Source: Lysobacterales bacterium
Lineage (GTDB): Bacteria; Pseudomonadota; Gammaproteobacteria; Xanthomonadales; Ahniellaceae
Length of the DNA stretch: 64,000 nt
Assembly (NCBI GenBank): GCA_016703225.1
Contig: JADJCM010000003.1
Location: 868,001 to 932,000 of the forward strand
Direction: 5' to 3'
Shown here: piece after piece, positions 40,024 to 49,154 of the stretch
Numbering within the stretch: position 1 is the first letter of the stretch
Layout: each line of letters starts with the position of its first letter
The notes under the pieces: generated by a model
Told to the model about the DNA's origin: nothing
The model's input: only the letters and a program-made list of their open reading frames with translations
The model's database searches: none
Position numbers and translations under genes: made by a program

Positions 40024-40619
40024 TCGAGCTCCAGAAAGTTGGCCAACAATCGCGCGCCGACCGCCGCCGAACGCTCGGGATGGAATTGCGCGCCGTGGAA
40101 ATTGCGTTCAGACACCACCGCGGCGAACGGCCCGCCGTAGTCGCAGGTCGCCACCGTCGCGGAAGTCAGCGGCGCGGCGTAGCTGTGCACGAAATAGGCG
40201 AAGGCATCGGCGCCGAGACCCGCGAGCAGCGGCGAGTCACGCACAGCATCAATGCGGTTCCAGCCCATGTGCGGCACGCGGCCGCAACGCGCCGCATCGA
40301 AGCGTTCGAGCCGCCCCGCAAGGATGCCAAGACAAGCCGTGTCGCCCTCGGCGCTGGAGTCGAACAGCAGCTGCATGCCAAGGCAGACGCCGAGCACCGG
40401 CTGGGTCAGCGTCGGGATCAATCGGTCCAATCCGGTCTCGCGCAAGCGCGCCATGCCCGGCCCGGCGGCGCCAACCCCGGGCAACACGACATGGCTGGCG
40501 CCACGGATGCGCTCGGGATCGCGCGACAACGCTGCGGCCACGCCGAGACGCTCGAACGCGAACTGCACCGAAGCCAGATTGCTGCCGCCGGAGTCGAGCA
40601 TGACCACGTCCGTCCTCAC
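40020..40619 (-). CDS. hisH: Imidazole glycerol phosphate synthase, glutamine amidotransferase subunit
   Basis: A 199-residue class I glutaminase that feeds ammonia to HisF. LGVCLGMQLLFDSSAEGD carries the catalytic Cys near residue 80; AYFVHSYAAPL and HGAQFHPERSAAVGARLL supply the remaining family motifs with the catalytic His and Glu. The GTG at 40619 overlaps the hisB stop as GTGA; an ATG at 40601 is a shorter alternative. Confidence 0.94.
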   Translation of the reverse strand: MRTDVVMLDSGGSNLASVQFAFERLGVAAALSRDPERIRGASHVVLPGVGAAGPGMARLRETGLDRLIPTLTQPVLGVCLGMQLLFDSSAEGDTACLGILAGRLERFDAARCGRVPHMGWNRIDAVRDSPLLAGLGADAFAYFVHSYAAPLTSATVATCDYGGPFAAVVSERNFHGAQFHPERSAAVGARLLANFLELE

Positions 40620-41683
40620 AGCGTGCCCTTGGTGCTCGGGATGGCGTCGCCTTCGCGGCGGATCGCCTGGCGCAGGGCGCGCGCAAACACCTTGAAGCAG
40701 GCCTCGACCATGTGGTGCGTGTTCTCGCCGCGCACCGACAGGTGCAGGTTGGCGCCGAGCGCATCGCACAAGGAGCGGAAGAAGTGCGGCACCATTTCGG
40801 TGGCCATGCCGCCCACTTCGCTGCGCGGGAACACGCCCTCGAACACCAGGCAGGCGCGCCCGGACAGATCGAGCGCGGCGCTGGCCAGCGTCTCGTCCAT
40901 CGGCAGGGTGAAGCCGTAGCGACCGATACCGCGCTTGTCGCCGAGCGCCTTGCGCAGCGCCTCGCCGAGCGCGAGCGCCGAGTCCTCGATGCTGTGGTGC
41001 TCGTCGATGTGGGTGTCGCCGGCGCAGGTCAGCGTCAGCGCGAAGCCGCCGTGGCGACCGATCTGCTCCAGCATGTGGTCGAAGAAGCCGATCCCGGTCG
41101 CGACCTCGGCGCGTGCTTCGCGATCGAGATCGACGCTGACGCGGATGCGCGTCTCGCTGGTCACGCGCTCGACCGCGGCCACACGCGGCGCATCGGCGAT
41201 GCGGTGCGCGATCGTTGCCCAGTCGTCGTGGTCGGGACCGAGCCGGAAGCCGCGCACGCCGAGATTGCGCGCCAGTTGCAGATCGGTCTCGCGGTCGCCG
41301 ATCACGGCGCTACGTTCGAAGTCGAGATCGCCGGAGCGCAGGTAGTCGAGCAGCATGCCGATGCCGGGCTTGCGCGTGGGTGCGTTCTGCTGCTCGAAGT
41401 GCGGGTCGATGTGGATCGCGCTGAAGCCGATGCCCTGCGATTCGAGGATCTGAAGCAGCAAGCGCTGCGGCGGCTCGAAATCGGCGAGCGGGAAGCTGTC
41501 GCTGCCGAGCCCATCCTGATTGCTGACCATCACGAACTCGTAGCCTGCGGCCTTGAGTTTCAGCAGTGCCGGGATCACGCCCTGCACCAGCCGGAACTTG
41601 GCCAGCGAATCGATCTGGAAGTCGGCAGGCTCCTCGATCAGCGTGCCGTCGCGATCGAGAAACAGAATCCTGCGGCGGTTCAT
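40616..41683 (-). CDS. hisB: Bifunctional histidinol-phosphatase / imidazoleglycerol-phosphate dehydratase
   Basis: A 355-residue fusion performing two steps of histidine synthesis. The N-terminal HAD phosphatase has ILFLDRDGTLIEEPADFQID and KPGIGMLLDYL. The C-terminal dehydratase (~165-355) has the manganese-binding GFFDHMLEQIGRHGGF, IDEHHSIEDSALALGEAL and ENTHHMVEACFKVFARALR. The fused form is typical of enterics and Lysobacterales. ATGA overlap with hisC. Confidence 0.96.
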   Translation of the reverse strand: MNRRRILFLDRDGTLIEEPADFQIDSLAKFRLVQGVIPALLKLKAAGYEFVMVSNQDGLGSDSFPLADFEPPQRLLLQILESQGIGFSAIHIDPHFEQQNAPTRKPGIGMLLDYLRSGDLDFERSAVIGDRETDLQLARNLGVRGFRLGPDHDDWATIAHRIADAPRVAAVERVTSETRIRVSVDLDREARAEVATGIGFFDHMLEQIGRHGGFALTLTCAGDTHIDEHHSIEDSALALGEALRKALGDKRGIGRYGFTLPMDETLASAALDLSGRACLVFEGVFPRSEVGGMATEMVPHFFRSLCDALGANLHLSVRGENTHHMVEACFKVFARALRQAIRREGDAIPSTKGTL

Positions 41684-42747
41684 GCGGCCTCCTCGCTGGC
41701 GCCGAGCGCACGCAGCACGGCGTTGTTCTCATCGACACTGCCGATGCTGATGCGCAGCGCGTCGGCCAAGCCCGGGTACTTCATCAGTTGCCGCACGATC
41801 ACGCCGGCGCCTGCCAACTGCGCGTAGCGCTGCACCGGGTCGTCAAAGCGCACGGCCAGAAAGTTCGCCTCGGACGGCAGCACCGCACGCACGCCGGTGC
41901 AGCGCGCCAGTGCCGCGCGCATGCGTTCGCGTTCGCTGCGAATGCTGGCGATGCGCTCGCCGGTGCGTTGGCGTGCGTCCACAGCCAGGGCGCGCAACGC
42001 GGCGTCGATGCAGGGCTCGGGCAGCGGATACGGCGCCATGATGCGCCTGAGCAGATCGATCACGGCGGGGGCGGCGATCGCAGTGCCGATGCGCACGCCG
42101 GCCAGGCCGTGCGCCTTGGACAAGGTACGCAGCACCACCAGATTCTCCGGGCTGCCCGCGCGCGTCGCCAACGACGGGCGGTCCGAGAACTCGATGTAGG
42201 CCTCGTCCACCACCAACAACGCGCGCTCACGCAATCGCTCGGCGAGATCGAGCAGAAGTTCCGGCGCGGTGGCGTTGCCGGTCGGATTGTTCGGCGTGCA
42301 GGCGAAGACGATGCGCGTGTCGGTGCCGAGCGCAGCGAGCACGGCGTCGGCATCGAAGCGGAAGTCATCCTCCGCGCGCAGCGGCACCTGCAGCACGCGC
42401 GCGCCCTGCACGTTGGCGGCGACCGCGTACATGCCGAAGGTCGGCGGGCAGACCAGCACCGAATCGACGCCGGCGCGGCAGAAAGCGCGCGTCAGCAGGT
42501 CGATCGGCTCATCGCTGCCGCGGCCGACCAGCAGCTGTTCCGGGCGCACCGCGTAGAGGTCCGCGAGCGCGGCCAGCAACGGCGGCGGTTGCGGATCGGG
42601 ATAGCGATTGATGCGCCCGCTCGCCAACGGATTCCATGGCGATTCGTTGGCATTGAGCCAGATGTCGCCGCCAACCGCTTCCATGCGCGCCGAGGAATAC
42701 GGCGCCATCGCACGCAACTCGGGCCGCGCCAGATCGAGCACGCTCAT
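41680..42747 (-). CDS. hisC: Histidinol-phosphate aminotransferase
   Basis: A 355-residue class I/II PLP aminotransferase. LNANESPWNPLA is the HisC N-terminal signature, LLVGRGSDEPIDLL and FACTPNNPTGN bind cofactor and substrate, and VLRTLSKAHGLAGVRIG contains the Schiff-base lysine. Coupled to hisD upstream and hisB downstream by 4-base overlaps. Confidence 0.96.
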   Translation of the reverse strand: MSVLDLARPELRAMAPYSSARMEAVGGDIWLNANESPWNPLASGRINRYPDPQPPPLLAALADLYAVRPEQLLVGRGSDEPIDLLTRAFCRAGVDSVLVCPPTFGMYAVAANVQGARVLQVPLRAEDDFRFDADAVLAALGTDTRIVFACTPNNPTGNATAPELLLDLAERLRERALLVVDEAYIEFSDRPSLATRAGSPENLVVLRTLSKAHGLAGVRIGTAIAAPAVIDLLRRIMAPYPLPEPCIDAALRALAVDARQRTGERIASIRSERERMRAALARCTGVRAVLPSEANFLAVRFDDPVQRYAQLAGAGVIVRQLMKYPGLADALRISIGSVDENNAVLRALGASEEAA

Positions 42748-44036
42748 GGCGCACGCTCCAGGCGCAGGCGCACGGCGTTGGCGTGCGCGTCCAGGCCTTC
42801 GATACCGGCCAGCGTGATCGCGCAGGGTCCGATCGCGCGCAAGCCGGCGACCGAGACCTCCTGCACGGTGATGAAGTTGAGAAAGCTCGCCAGCGACACG
42901 CCGCTGAAGGCGCGCGCCGCGCCGCTGGTCGGCAGCACGTGGTTGGTGCCGGAGCAGTAGTCGCCGAGCGACTCCGCAGCATAGGCGCCGAGAAAGATCG
43001 AGCCGGCTGCGCGCAGCCGCGGCAACAGCGCGCCCGGATCGCGCGTCTGCACGATCAGGTGCTCGGGCGCGTAGGCATTGGCGACATCAGCCGCGGTCGC
43101 CAGCTCCGGCACCGCGATCAGCAGGGCGTGCGCGAGCGCGGCGCGTGCGATGTCGGCGCGCGGCAGCTTCGCGATCTGCGTCTCGATCTCGCGCAGCACG
43201 GCATCGATCAGCGCGCCATCGGTCGCCACCAGCAACACCTGTGAGTCCGAACCGTGCTCGGCCTGCGACAGCAGGTCGGAGGCGATGAAGGCCGCATCGG
43301 CGCCGGAGTCAGCAATCACCATCACTTCCGAAGGTCCCGCCGGCATATCGATGGCGATGCCCGCGCCGGCAAGCTGCAGCTTGGCTTCGGTGACGTAGGC
43401 ATTGCCGGGCCCAAACAGCTTGTCGCAGCGTGGGACCGACTCGGTGCCCCAGGCCATCGCCGCGATCGCCTGCGCGCCGCCGAGCTTGAACACCTCGCGA
43501 ATGCCGCAGCGCTGCGCAGCGTAGAGCACGTGCGGCTCGATGCGACCGTCGCGCATCGGCGGCGAGCACAGCACGATGCGTTCGCAGCCGGCGAGTTGCG
43601 CCGGCACGCCGAGCATCAGTGCCGACGACGGCAGCGGCGCGCTACCGGCCGGCACGTACAGTCCAACCGAAGCGATCGGCCGCGCGATGCGCTCGCAGAC
43701 CACGCCGGGCGCGGTCTCCACGCGCAACGGCAGCGGCTGCTGCGCTTCGTGGAAGCTGCCGATGCGGACATAGGCTTCGTCGATGGCGGCGCGCGCCGCG
43801 TCGCTGATGGCGCCGGCGGCAGCCGCGTACTCGGCATCATCCACAAGCAACTCGCCGATCTCGACGCCATCGAACTTGCGCGTCAATGCGCGCAGCGTCA
43901 CGTCGCCATCGGCGCGCACCTGCTCCAGGATGCGCCCCACCGTGCGCCGCAATTCTTCGCTGCGCAGGCTTGCGGGCCGCTGCAACAGCGTCGCGCGCTC
44001 GGCTGCAGAGAGTGCGCTCCAGTCGACCCGCCTCAT
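42744..44036 (-). CDS. hisD: Histidinol dehydrogenase
   Basis: A 430-residue zinc enzyme that oxidises histidinol to histidine in two NAD-dependent steps. LGGAQAIAAMAWGTESVPRC, FGPGNAYVTEAK, DMPAGPSEVMVIAD, LLSQAEHGSDSQVLLV and SGTNHVLPTSGAARAFSG are the standard blocks, with zinc-binding Gln/His. The ATG at 44036 overlaps the hisG stop as ATGA; upstream extension is a hisG shadow. Confidence 0.96.
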   Translation of the reverse strand: MRRVDWSALSAAERATLLQRPASLRSEELRRTVGRILEQVRADGDVTLRALTRKFDGVEIGELLVDDAEYAAAAGAISDAARAAIDEAYVRIGSFHEAQQPLPLRVETAPGVVCERIARPIASVGLYVPAGSAPLPSSALMLGVPAQLAGCERIVLCSPPMRDGRIEPHVLYAAQRCGIREVFKLGGAQAIAAMAWGTESVPRCDKLFGPGNAYVTEAKLQLAGAGIAIDMPAGPSEVMVIADSGADAAFIASDLLSQAEHGSDSQVLLVATDGALIDAVLREIETQIAKLPRADIARAALAHALLIAVPELATAADVANAYAPEHLIVQTRDPGALLPRLRAAGSIFLGAYAAESLGDYCSGTNHVLPTSGAARAFSGVSLASFLNFITVQEVSVAGLRAIGPCAITLAGIEGLDAHANAVRLRLERAP

Positions 44037-44932
44037 GCCAGCATCCTCTCGACCGGCAGCACCATCAGGCCGCGCGCGCCGGCGCGGCTCATCGCTTCGA
44101 GCTCGGGCCAACCGACTGGGCGCGGCACAATCGCCTGCACCGCGATGTCGGCGGCCTCGCCCTCGATCCCGGTCAGCGTCGGGAGCGAACCTGGCGGCAG
44201 CGCATCGCGCACCGTCGGCCATGCCACGCGGCTGGTGCGCAGCATCAGCATGCGCGTCTCGCGCACCGCGAGCACGCCGTCGAGACGGCGCATCAGCATC
44301 GCCAGGATGTCATCGCGTTCGTCGCCGAAGGCCATGGTCGCGCAGGCCAGTACCGCCTCGCTGCGCAGGATCACCTCGGCCTCCTTGAGCTGATTCGCGA
44401 CCAGGGTCGCGCCCGAGGAGACCAGGTCGCAGATCAGATCGGCGGTGCCGAGCCGCGGCGCGATCTCGACCGAGCCAGACAGCGTGACCACGCCGGCCGC
44501 GACACCGCGCCCGGACAGGAAATTCGCGAGCAAGCGCGGATAGCTGGTCGCAATGCGCCGGCCGGCGAGCTGCGCGGCGTCGGCGTAGTTCTCCTCCTGC
44601 GGCACCGCAATCGACAAGCGGCAGCCGCCAAAACCGAGCGCGCGGATTTCCTCCAGCCCACTTGCACCCTTGGCCGCGATCTGTTCCAGGCGCGCCTCCT
44701 CCAACACGTTGCGCCCGAGGAAGCCGAGGTCGCAAACGCCCTCGTCGATCAGGCCGGGGATGTCGTCGTCGCGCACCAGCAGCAGGTCGACCGGGGCGTT
44801 GTCGCCGTAGCAGAACAGCTTGTCCCGGCTCTGGCGAAAGCTGAGGCCGCACTGTGCCAGCAGGTTCTGCGAAGGCTCGGAGAGCCTTCCGGATTTCTGC
44901 ACGGCGATGCGCAGTCGGTCACGGGTTTTCAT
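44033..44932 (-). CDS. hisG: ATP phosphoribosyltransferase
   Basis: A 299-residue enzyme for the first committed step of histidine synthesis. It is the long form with a C-terminal regulatory domain for histidine feedback. RLRIAVQKSGRLSEPSQNLL starts the protein; LLLVRDDDIPGLIDEGVCDLG and GTADLICDLVSSGATLVANQ, the latter with the PRPP loop, are the catalytic blocks. The ATG at 44932 overlaps the end of the regulator gene. No hisZ is needed with the long form. Confidence 0.96.
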   Translation of the reverse strand: MKTRDRLRIAVQKSGRLSEPSQNLLAQCGLSFRQSRDKLFCYGDNAPVDLLLVRDDDIPGLIDEGVCDLGFLGRNVLEEARLEQIAAKGASGLEEIRALGFGGCRLSIAVPQEENYADAAQLAGRRIATSYPRLLANFLSGRGVAAGVVTLSGSVEIAPRLGTADLICDLVSSGATLVANQLKEAEVILRSEAVLACATMAFGDERDDILAMLMRRLDGVLAVRETRMLMLRTSRVAWPTVRDALPPGSLPTLTGIEGEAADIAVQAIVPRPVGWPELEAMSRAGARGLMVLPVERMLA

Positions 44933-45276
44933 CGGGGATTCCGTTTCTTCGAAGGTTTGACCGGGGCTGCGATCCAGCCCAAGCGCTCGGCGGCGATGCG
45001 GTAGCCGCCCTCGCCCATCTGCAGGCAGCGCGCGACACGACCGATGGTGGTGACGCTGACCGCGGTGCGATCGTGGATCTCGCGGTACGGCAGCTCGCGC
45101 GCCAGCAACGGCACTACGCGCCAGCGGTCGCGCAGCGCTTCGAGCTCGGCCGGCGTGCACAGGTCATGGAAGAACGCATGCAACTCGGCCTCGCTGCGCA
45201 AGGTCAGCAAAGCCGCGTACAGCGATGCTTCGGCGACTTCGGGCGGTGCTTCGGCCTCGATCGACTTGCGCTTCAT
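44929..45276 (-). CDS. hisR: TrpR/YerC-family regulator heading the his operon
   Basis: A 115-residue protein of the YerC/YecD TrpR-related family. FFHDLCTPAELEALRDRWRV and LARELPYREIHDRTAVSVTT with IGRVARCLQMGEGGY form the TrpR-like helix-turn-helix. As the first gene of the his operon, overlapping hisG by 4 bases, it is the likely histidine-responsive repressor (a HisR of this type has been proposed for Lysobacterales). A small inverted repeat at the expected transcription start (45289-45300) is the candidate operator. The symbol is assigned from context. Confidence 0.85.
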   Translation of the reverse strand: MKRKSIEAEAPPEVAEASLYAALLTLRSEAELHAFFHDLCTPAELEALRDRWRVVPLLARELPYREIHDRTAVSVTTIGRVARCLQMGEGGYRIAAERLGWIAAPVKPSKKRNPR

Positions 45277-45288
45277 TGGGCTGCCTCA

Positions 45289-45333
45289 CTATTGCGATAG
45301 CGCATTGTTACATCAGCGCACGCGTTCGGGCAA
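45289..45333 (-). promoter_or_regulatory. his operon promoter and candidate operator
   Basis: On the minus strand TTGCCC (45333-45328), a 17-base spacer and TAACAA (45310-45305, followed by T) form a good promoter. Just downstream CTATCGCAATAG (45300-45289) is an imperfect palindrome with arms CTAT/ATAG, covering the expected start of transcription and 12 bases before the ATG at 45276. This suits repression by the TrpR-like first gene. Confidence 0.6.
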
Positions 45334-45446
45334 GCGGGGCCACGCGTCGGGTAGCCGCAGCGCCTCCTGTTGCAAGTGGTTGCAGTTGGTCGCGCATCGT
45401 GCCGGGGCGCTGTGGTTATGCTCTGGCGAATGACGGAGGAAAGCGC

Positions 45447-47261
45447 ATGGTTCGCGCGCTGGCGTTGCTGCTCCTGGCGATCACTGCTGCGCTGCTGGCG
45501 TGGCCGGCGGCAGTCGATGCGAATGCGTTGACGCTGCAACAAGGCCAGTCGCGCTACCAGCCCGCCGAGCAGCTGCGCTACTGGGTCGATGCCAACCCCG
45601 ACTCCACGGAACAGGACGCCGACGCCGCGCTGCGCGATGGGCAGTTCCGCAGCATCGAGGTCTGGCCGCCGACCTTTGGCTTCGCCGACGGCGTGTACTG
45701 GTTTGCGCTTGACCTGCGCAACCTCGACCACGCCGACACGAGCTGGCTGTACGTCATCGAATACGCCCTGCTCGACCATCTGGACTTGCGCGTGCGCGAC
45801 GATCTCGGCGGCGAGCAACGCTTCCGGTCCGGCGACCGCGAACCCTACAGCGCGCGCAGTGTCGACCATCGCCACTTCAATTTCGCCTTGAAGGTGCCGC
45901 GTGGGCAGGCCGTGCACACCCTGCTCCGCGTCCAGACCGAGAGTTCGGTGCAGGTGCCGGTGGCGATTTATTCCGACCACGCTTTCCTGGAGAAGCATCA
46001 GCGCACCCAGATCGGGCTCGGCGTCTTCTACGGCATCCTGATCGGCCTGCTGCTGTACAACCTGCTGCTGTTCCTGTCGGTGCGCGATCGTAGCTACACC
46101 TATTACATCGGCTACGTCGCTACCTTCGGACTCGGCCAAGCGTGCCTGAATGGCATCAGCTACCAGTTGCTGTGGCCGAACTGGCCAGTCTGGGACGACG
46201 CGGTGCTGCTGCTCGCCATCGGCAGTTCGCTGCTGTGCATGCTGCTGTTCACCAACAGCTTTCTGGAGATGCAGAGCCGCCAGCCGCGACTGGCGCGGGT
46301 GTTCCGCACCGGCGCCTGGGTGCTTGCGGCCCTCACGGTGTCGTCCCCGTTCATCGGCTATCGCCATGCCATCCTGCTGGAAACCGCCTCGGTGTTCCTG
46401 CTGGCGGTGATGGTCGTGTACGCCGGCATCCGCGCGCGCTTGGCCGGCTATCGCCCGGCGTTCTACTTCCTGTTTGCGTGGAGTTTCATGCTGGTCGGCA
46501 TCGTCGTCTACGCCAGCGTCTCGTTCGGATTGCTGCCGAAGAACTTCTTCACTGAATACGGCATCCAGTTCGGCGCCGCCATCGAGATGATTCTGCTCTC
46601 GCTCGGCCTCGCCTACCGCTTCAAGCTGCTGCGCGAGCAGAATCTGCAGCTGCAACTGGAAGCGACCGAGCGTCTGGAACTGCGCGTCGCCGAGCGCACC
46701 GGCGAACTCAATCGCGCCATGGGCGAGCTGCGCACCGCCAACCGCCGCCTGCACGAGTTCAGCCTGCGCGATGGACTGACCGGTGTACACAATCGCCGCT
46801 ATCTGGATGAGACGCTGGCGCACGCGGTGGCGCAGGCGCGCGAACGCAGCGCACCGATCGCGTTGCTGATGCTCGATATCGACCATTTCAAGCGCATCAA
46901 CGACAGTCATGGTCATCTTGCCGGGGACGACTGCCTGCGCGCGGTTGCCGAGGTGTTGCGCCGGCATGTGCGCGAGGGCGATGATTTCGTCGCGCGCTAT
47001 GGCGGCGAGGAGTTCGTGGTGCTGCTGCCGGGCGCCGCGCGCGAGGATGCCGCGCGTCGTGCCGAGATTCTGCGCAAGGAGATCGCGGCATTGCGCATCG
47101 ATGGCCACGGTGAGCCGATCACGCTCACCATCAGCATTGGCCTGGCCGCGCTCGACGGCCAGGACATCCACTCCGGCCCGGACAAGCTCATCCGCGCCGC
47201 CGACGCGGCGCTGTACAAGGCCAAGCGCGACGGCCGCAATCGCCTGGTCTGCGCCGACTGA
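45447..47261 (+). CDS. Membrane sensor diguanylate cyclase (7TMR-DISM / GGDEF)
   Basis: A 604-residue protein making cyclic di-GMP. A signal peptide (ALALLLLAITAALLAWPAAV) leads to a periplasmic 7TMR-DISMED2 domain (~35-165, WPPTFGFADGVYWFALDLRN), seven membrane helices (~178-385), a coiled coil (~390-440) and a GGDEF domain (LRDGLTGVHNRRYLDETL, MLDIDHFKRINDSHGHLAGD, active-site ARYGGEEFVVLLPG). No RxxD inhibitory site is evident before the active loop. GGAGGAAAGCGC precedes the ATG at 45447. The ligand of the sensor domain is unknown, though DISMED2 domains often bind sugars. Confidence 0.93.
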   Translation: MVRALALLLLAITAALLAWPAAVDANALTLQQGQSRYQPAEQLRYWVDANPDSTEQDADAALRDGQFRSIEVWPPTFGFADGVYWFALDLRNLDHADTSWLYVIEYALLDHLDLRVRDDLGGEQRFRSGDREPYSARSVDHRHFNFALKVPRGQAVHTLLRVQTESSVQVPVAIYSDHAFLEKHQRTQIGLGVFYGILIGLLLYNLLLFLSVRDRSYTYYIGYVATFGLGQACLNGISYQLLWPNWPVWDDAVLLLAIGSSLLCMLLFTNSFLEMQSRQPRLARVFRTGAWVLAALTVSSPFIGYRHAILLETASVFLLAVMVVYAGIRARLAGYRPAFYFLFAWSFMLVGIVVYASVSFGLLPKNFFTEYGIQFGAAIEMILLSLGLAYRFKLLREQNLQLQLEATERLELRVAERTGELNRAMGELRTANRRLHEFSLRDGLTGVHNRRYLDETLAHAVAQARERSAPIALLMLDIDHFKRINDSHGHLAGDDCLRAVAEVLRRHVREGDDFVARYGGEEFVVLLPGAAREDAARRAEILRKEIAALRIDGHGEPITLTISIGLAALDGQDIHSGPDKLIRAADAALYKAKRDGRNRLVCAD

Positions 47262-49154
47262 TCAGGCCGAGCCGGGGTTCGCGTCGCGCACCCAATCGCA
47301 AATCGCGCGGATGTCGCCGTCCATGGCGCGGTCGCGAGTCATGAACGGAATGCGCTCGCGAATCGCGGCAAACGCCTGAGCCACGCGCGGCGAAGGGTGG
47401 AAGGAGTCCGCCGTCGCCAAGGCTTTGAGCAAGTCGGCGCAATCGCGATCGAACGCGGCGGCTTCAGGCGAGTCCTCGCGCGGGGCATTGCTGATCTTGC
47501 GCCGGAGCATGGCCAGATCACCGCGGGCGGCGAGCCGGCGCGCGGCGTTGAGCATGTCCTGGCGGTACTCCAGCGCCTGCGCCGCGGTGTAGAGCTCGAG
47601 CGCGATCACGCGCTCCAGGTCGTCGCACATGTCGAGCACGTGGCGCGCTTCGTTGGCACCCATCGACACGTGGTCCTCGGCATTGGCACTGGTCGGGATC
47701 GAATAGACCGATGCCGGATGCGCACGCGTCGCCAGATCGTTGACCAGTGCGGCCGCGGTGTACTGCACGATCATGAAGCCGGAGTCGGTCGCATCCTCGT
47801 TGCCGATCAGGAATGCCGGCAAGCCGTCATTGTTGGCCGGATCGAGGAGCTTGTTCGTGCGCCGCTCGGAAATGCTCGCGAGCACTGGAATCGCCACCTT
47901 CAGATAACTCAGCACCAGCGCCAGCGGCATGCCGTGGAAATGACCGGCCGAGATCACCTGGTCCTCGATCTCGCGGGCGTCGGGCTGCTCCGGGAATACC
48001 AGCGGATTGTCGGTGACCGAATTCAGTTCGACGTCAATCACCCGCGCCGCCTGCGCCCAGGCATCGCGCACCGCGCCATGCACCTGCGGAATGCAGCGCA
48101 GGCAATACGCGTCCTGCGGCTGGTGCTTCTTGCCGCCCTTGAACGGCAAGAAACGCGTGTAGAACTTCTCGCGACCGTGGCGCTGGCTCGACGGCACCCA
48201 GTCCCAGCTCAAATCGAAGCGTTGGGCCTGGTCCTCGGGCTCCTGCCAGGCATCGGCCAGCCAGGTGCGGAAGCGCGGCACCAGGTGGTAGGGAATGTCG
48301 ATCAGGGTGGAGCCGGCTAGCAGGTCGCGCAGCGAGTCCGCTGTCGCGACCTGGCCCGGATGCGGACGCCGCGCATGCACTTCGGGTCGGAACGCGCCGG
48401 AGCGGCCGGCGAAGGCTTCGAGCGTCATCGCGGCAGCGAGATCGGCGGTGCGGATCATTTGCTCGATGCGATTCAGCGCCAGCGCGCCCAGCGCCAGCAT
48501 CTGCGTGGTGCCGTTGTTCAGCGCCAGACCTTCCTTGAACGACAGCCGCACCGGCTCCAGGCCGGCACGCTTCAGCGCTTCCGCACCGGCAATGCGATCG
48601 CCCTGGTGGAAGGCCTCGCCGCCGCCAAGCAGCACGATCGCAAGATGCGACAGCGGCGCCAGATCACCCGACGCACCGACCGAACCCTTGGCCGGGATCA
48701 CCGGGATCACGCCGCGATTCAACATCGCCGCCAGCGATTCCAGCGTCGACACGCGGATGCCGGAATGTCCACGCAGCAAGGTGTTGATGCGGATGCCGAG
48801 CATCGCGCGCACGATCGACTCGGAAAACGGCTCGCCGACACAGACCGCGTGCGTGATCACCAGATTGTGCTGCAGCTCTTCCATCAGGCTGCGCTCATGC
48901 GCCTCGGGATTGCCGCCGGGCAGATCGTCGCGCGCACGGCGCGCACCGAGCAGCTTGTCGGCATTGCTGCCGAATCCGGTGTTGACGCCGTAGATCGGTT
49001 CCTCGGCCGTCACCTTTTCGGCCAGGAAGTCGGCGGCGCGCGCAACGCGGCGCAGCGCCTCCGGCGCCAGCGAAACGCTAGCGCCGGCGGCGAGCGCAGC
49101 GACATCGGCGCGCGTCAGCGAATGCCCATCGAGTCGGATCACGCTCGTGCTCAC
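47262..49154 (-). CDS. hutH: Histidine ammonia-lyase-like aromatic amino acid lyase, enlarged
   Basis: An MIO-dependent lyase. SVGASGDLAPLSHLAIVLLG holds the Ala-Ser-Gly (161-163) that forms the cofactor; YGVNTGFGS, NSVTDNPLVF, YTAAALVNDLA and SIPTSANAEDHVSMG are family blocks. At the substrate-selectivity site it reads NLVITHAV, with Thr-His where histidine lyases have Ser-His, so histidine is the likely substrate. It is 630 residues, over 100 longer than usual. An extra segment (~283-345, WLADAW, WDWVPSSQRHGREKFYTRFL) sits between RRPHPGQ and QDAYCLRCIPQVHG, and there are smaller additions near 65-92 and at the C-terminus. The GTG start overlaps the hisS stop as GTGA. No other hut genes are in the window, so the pathway role is uncertain. 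Confidence 0.82.
   Translation of the reverse strand: MSTSVIRLDGHSLTRADVAALAAGASVSLAPEALRRVARAADFLAEKVTAEEPIYGVNTGFGSNADKLLGARRARDDLPGGNPEAHERSLMEELQHNLVITHAVCVGEPFSESIVRAMLGIRINTLLRGHSGIRVSTLESLAAMLNRGVIPVIPAKGSVGASGDLAPLSHLAIVLLGGGEAFHQGDRIAGAEALKRAGLEPVRLSFKEGLALNNGTTQMLALGALALNRIEQMIRTADLAAAMTLEAFAGRSGAFRPEVHARRPHPGQVATADSLRDLLAGSTLIDIPYHLVPRFRTWLADAWQEPEDQAQRFDLSWDWVPSSQRHGREKFYTRFLPFKGGKKHQPQDAYCLRCIPQVHGAVRDAWAQAARVIDVELNSVTDNPLVFPEQPDAREIEDQVISAGHFHGMPLALVLSYLKVAIPVLASISERRTNKLLDPANNDGLPAFLIGNEDATDSGFMIVQYTAAALVNDLATRAHPASVYSIPTSANAEDHVSMGANEARHVLDMCDDLERVIALELYTAAQALEYRQDMLNAARRLAARGDLAMLRRKISNAPREDSPEAAAFDRDCADLLKALATADSFHPSPRVAQAFAAIRERIPFMTRDRAMDGDIRAICDWVRDANPGSA

Noticed and set aside
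45312..45401. Short minus-strand frame upstream of hisR considered as a His leader peptide
   Set aside because: It contains no histidine codons and no terminator hairpin follows it; the promoter and an operator-like repeat occupy the region.
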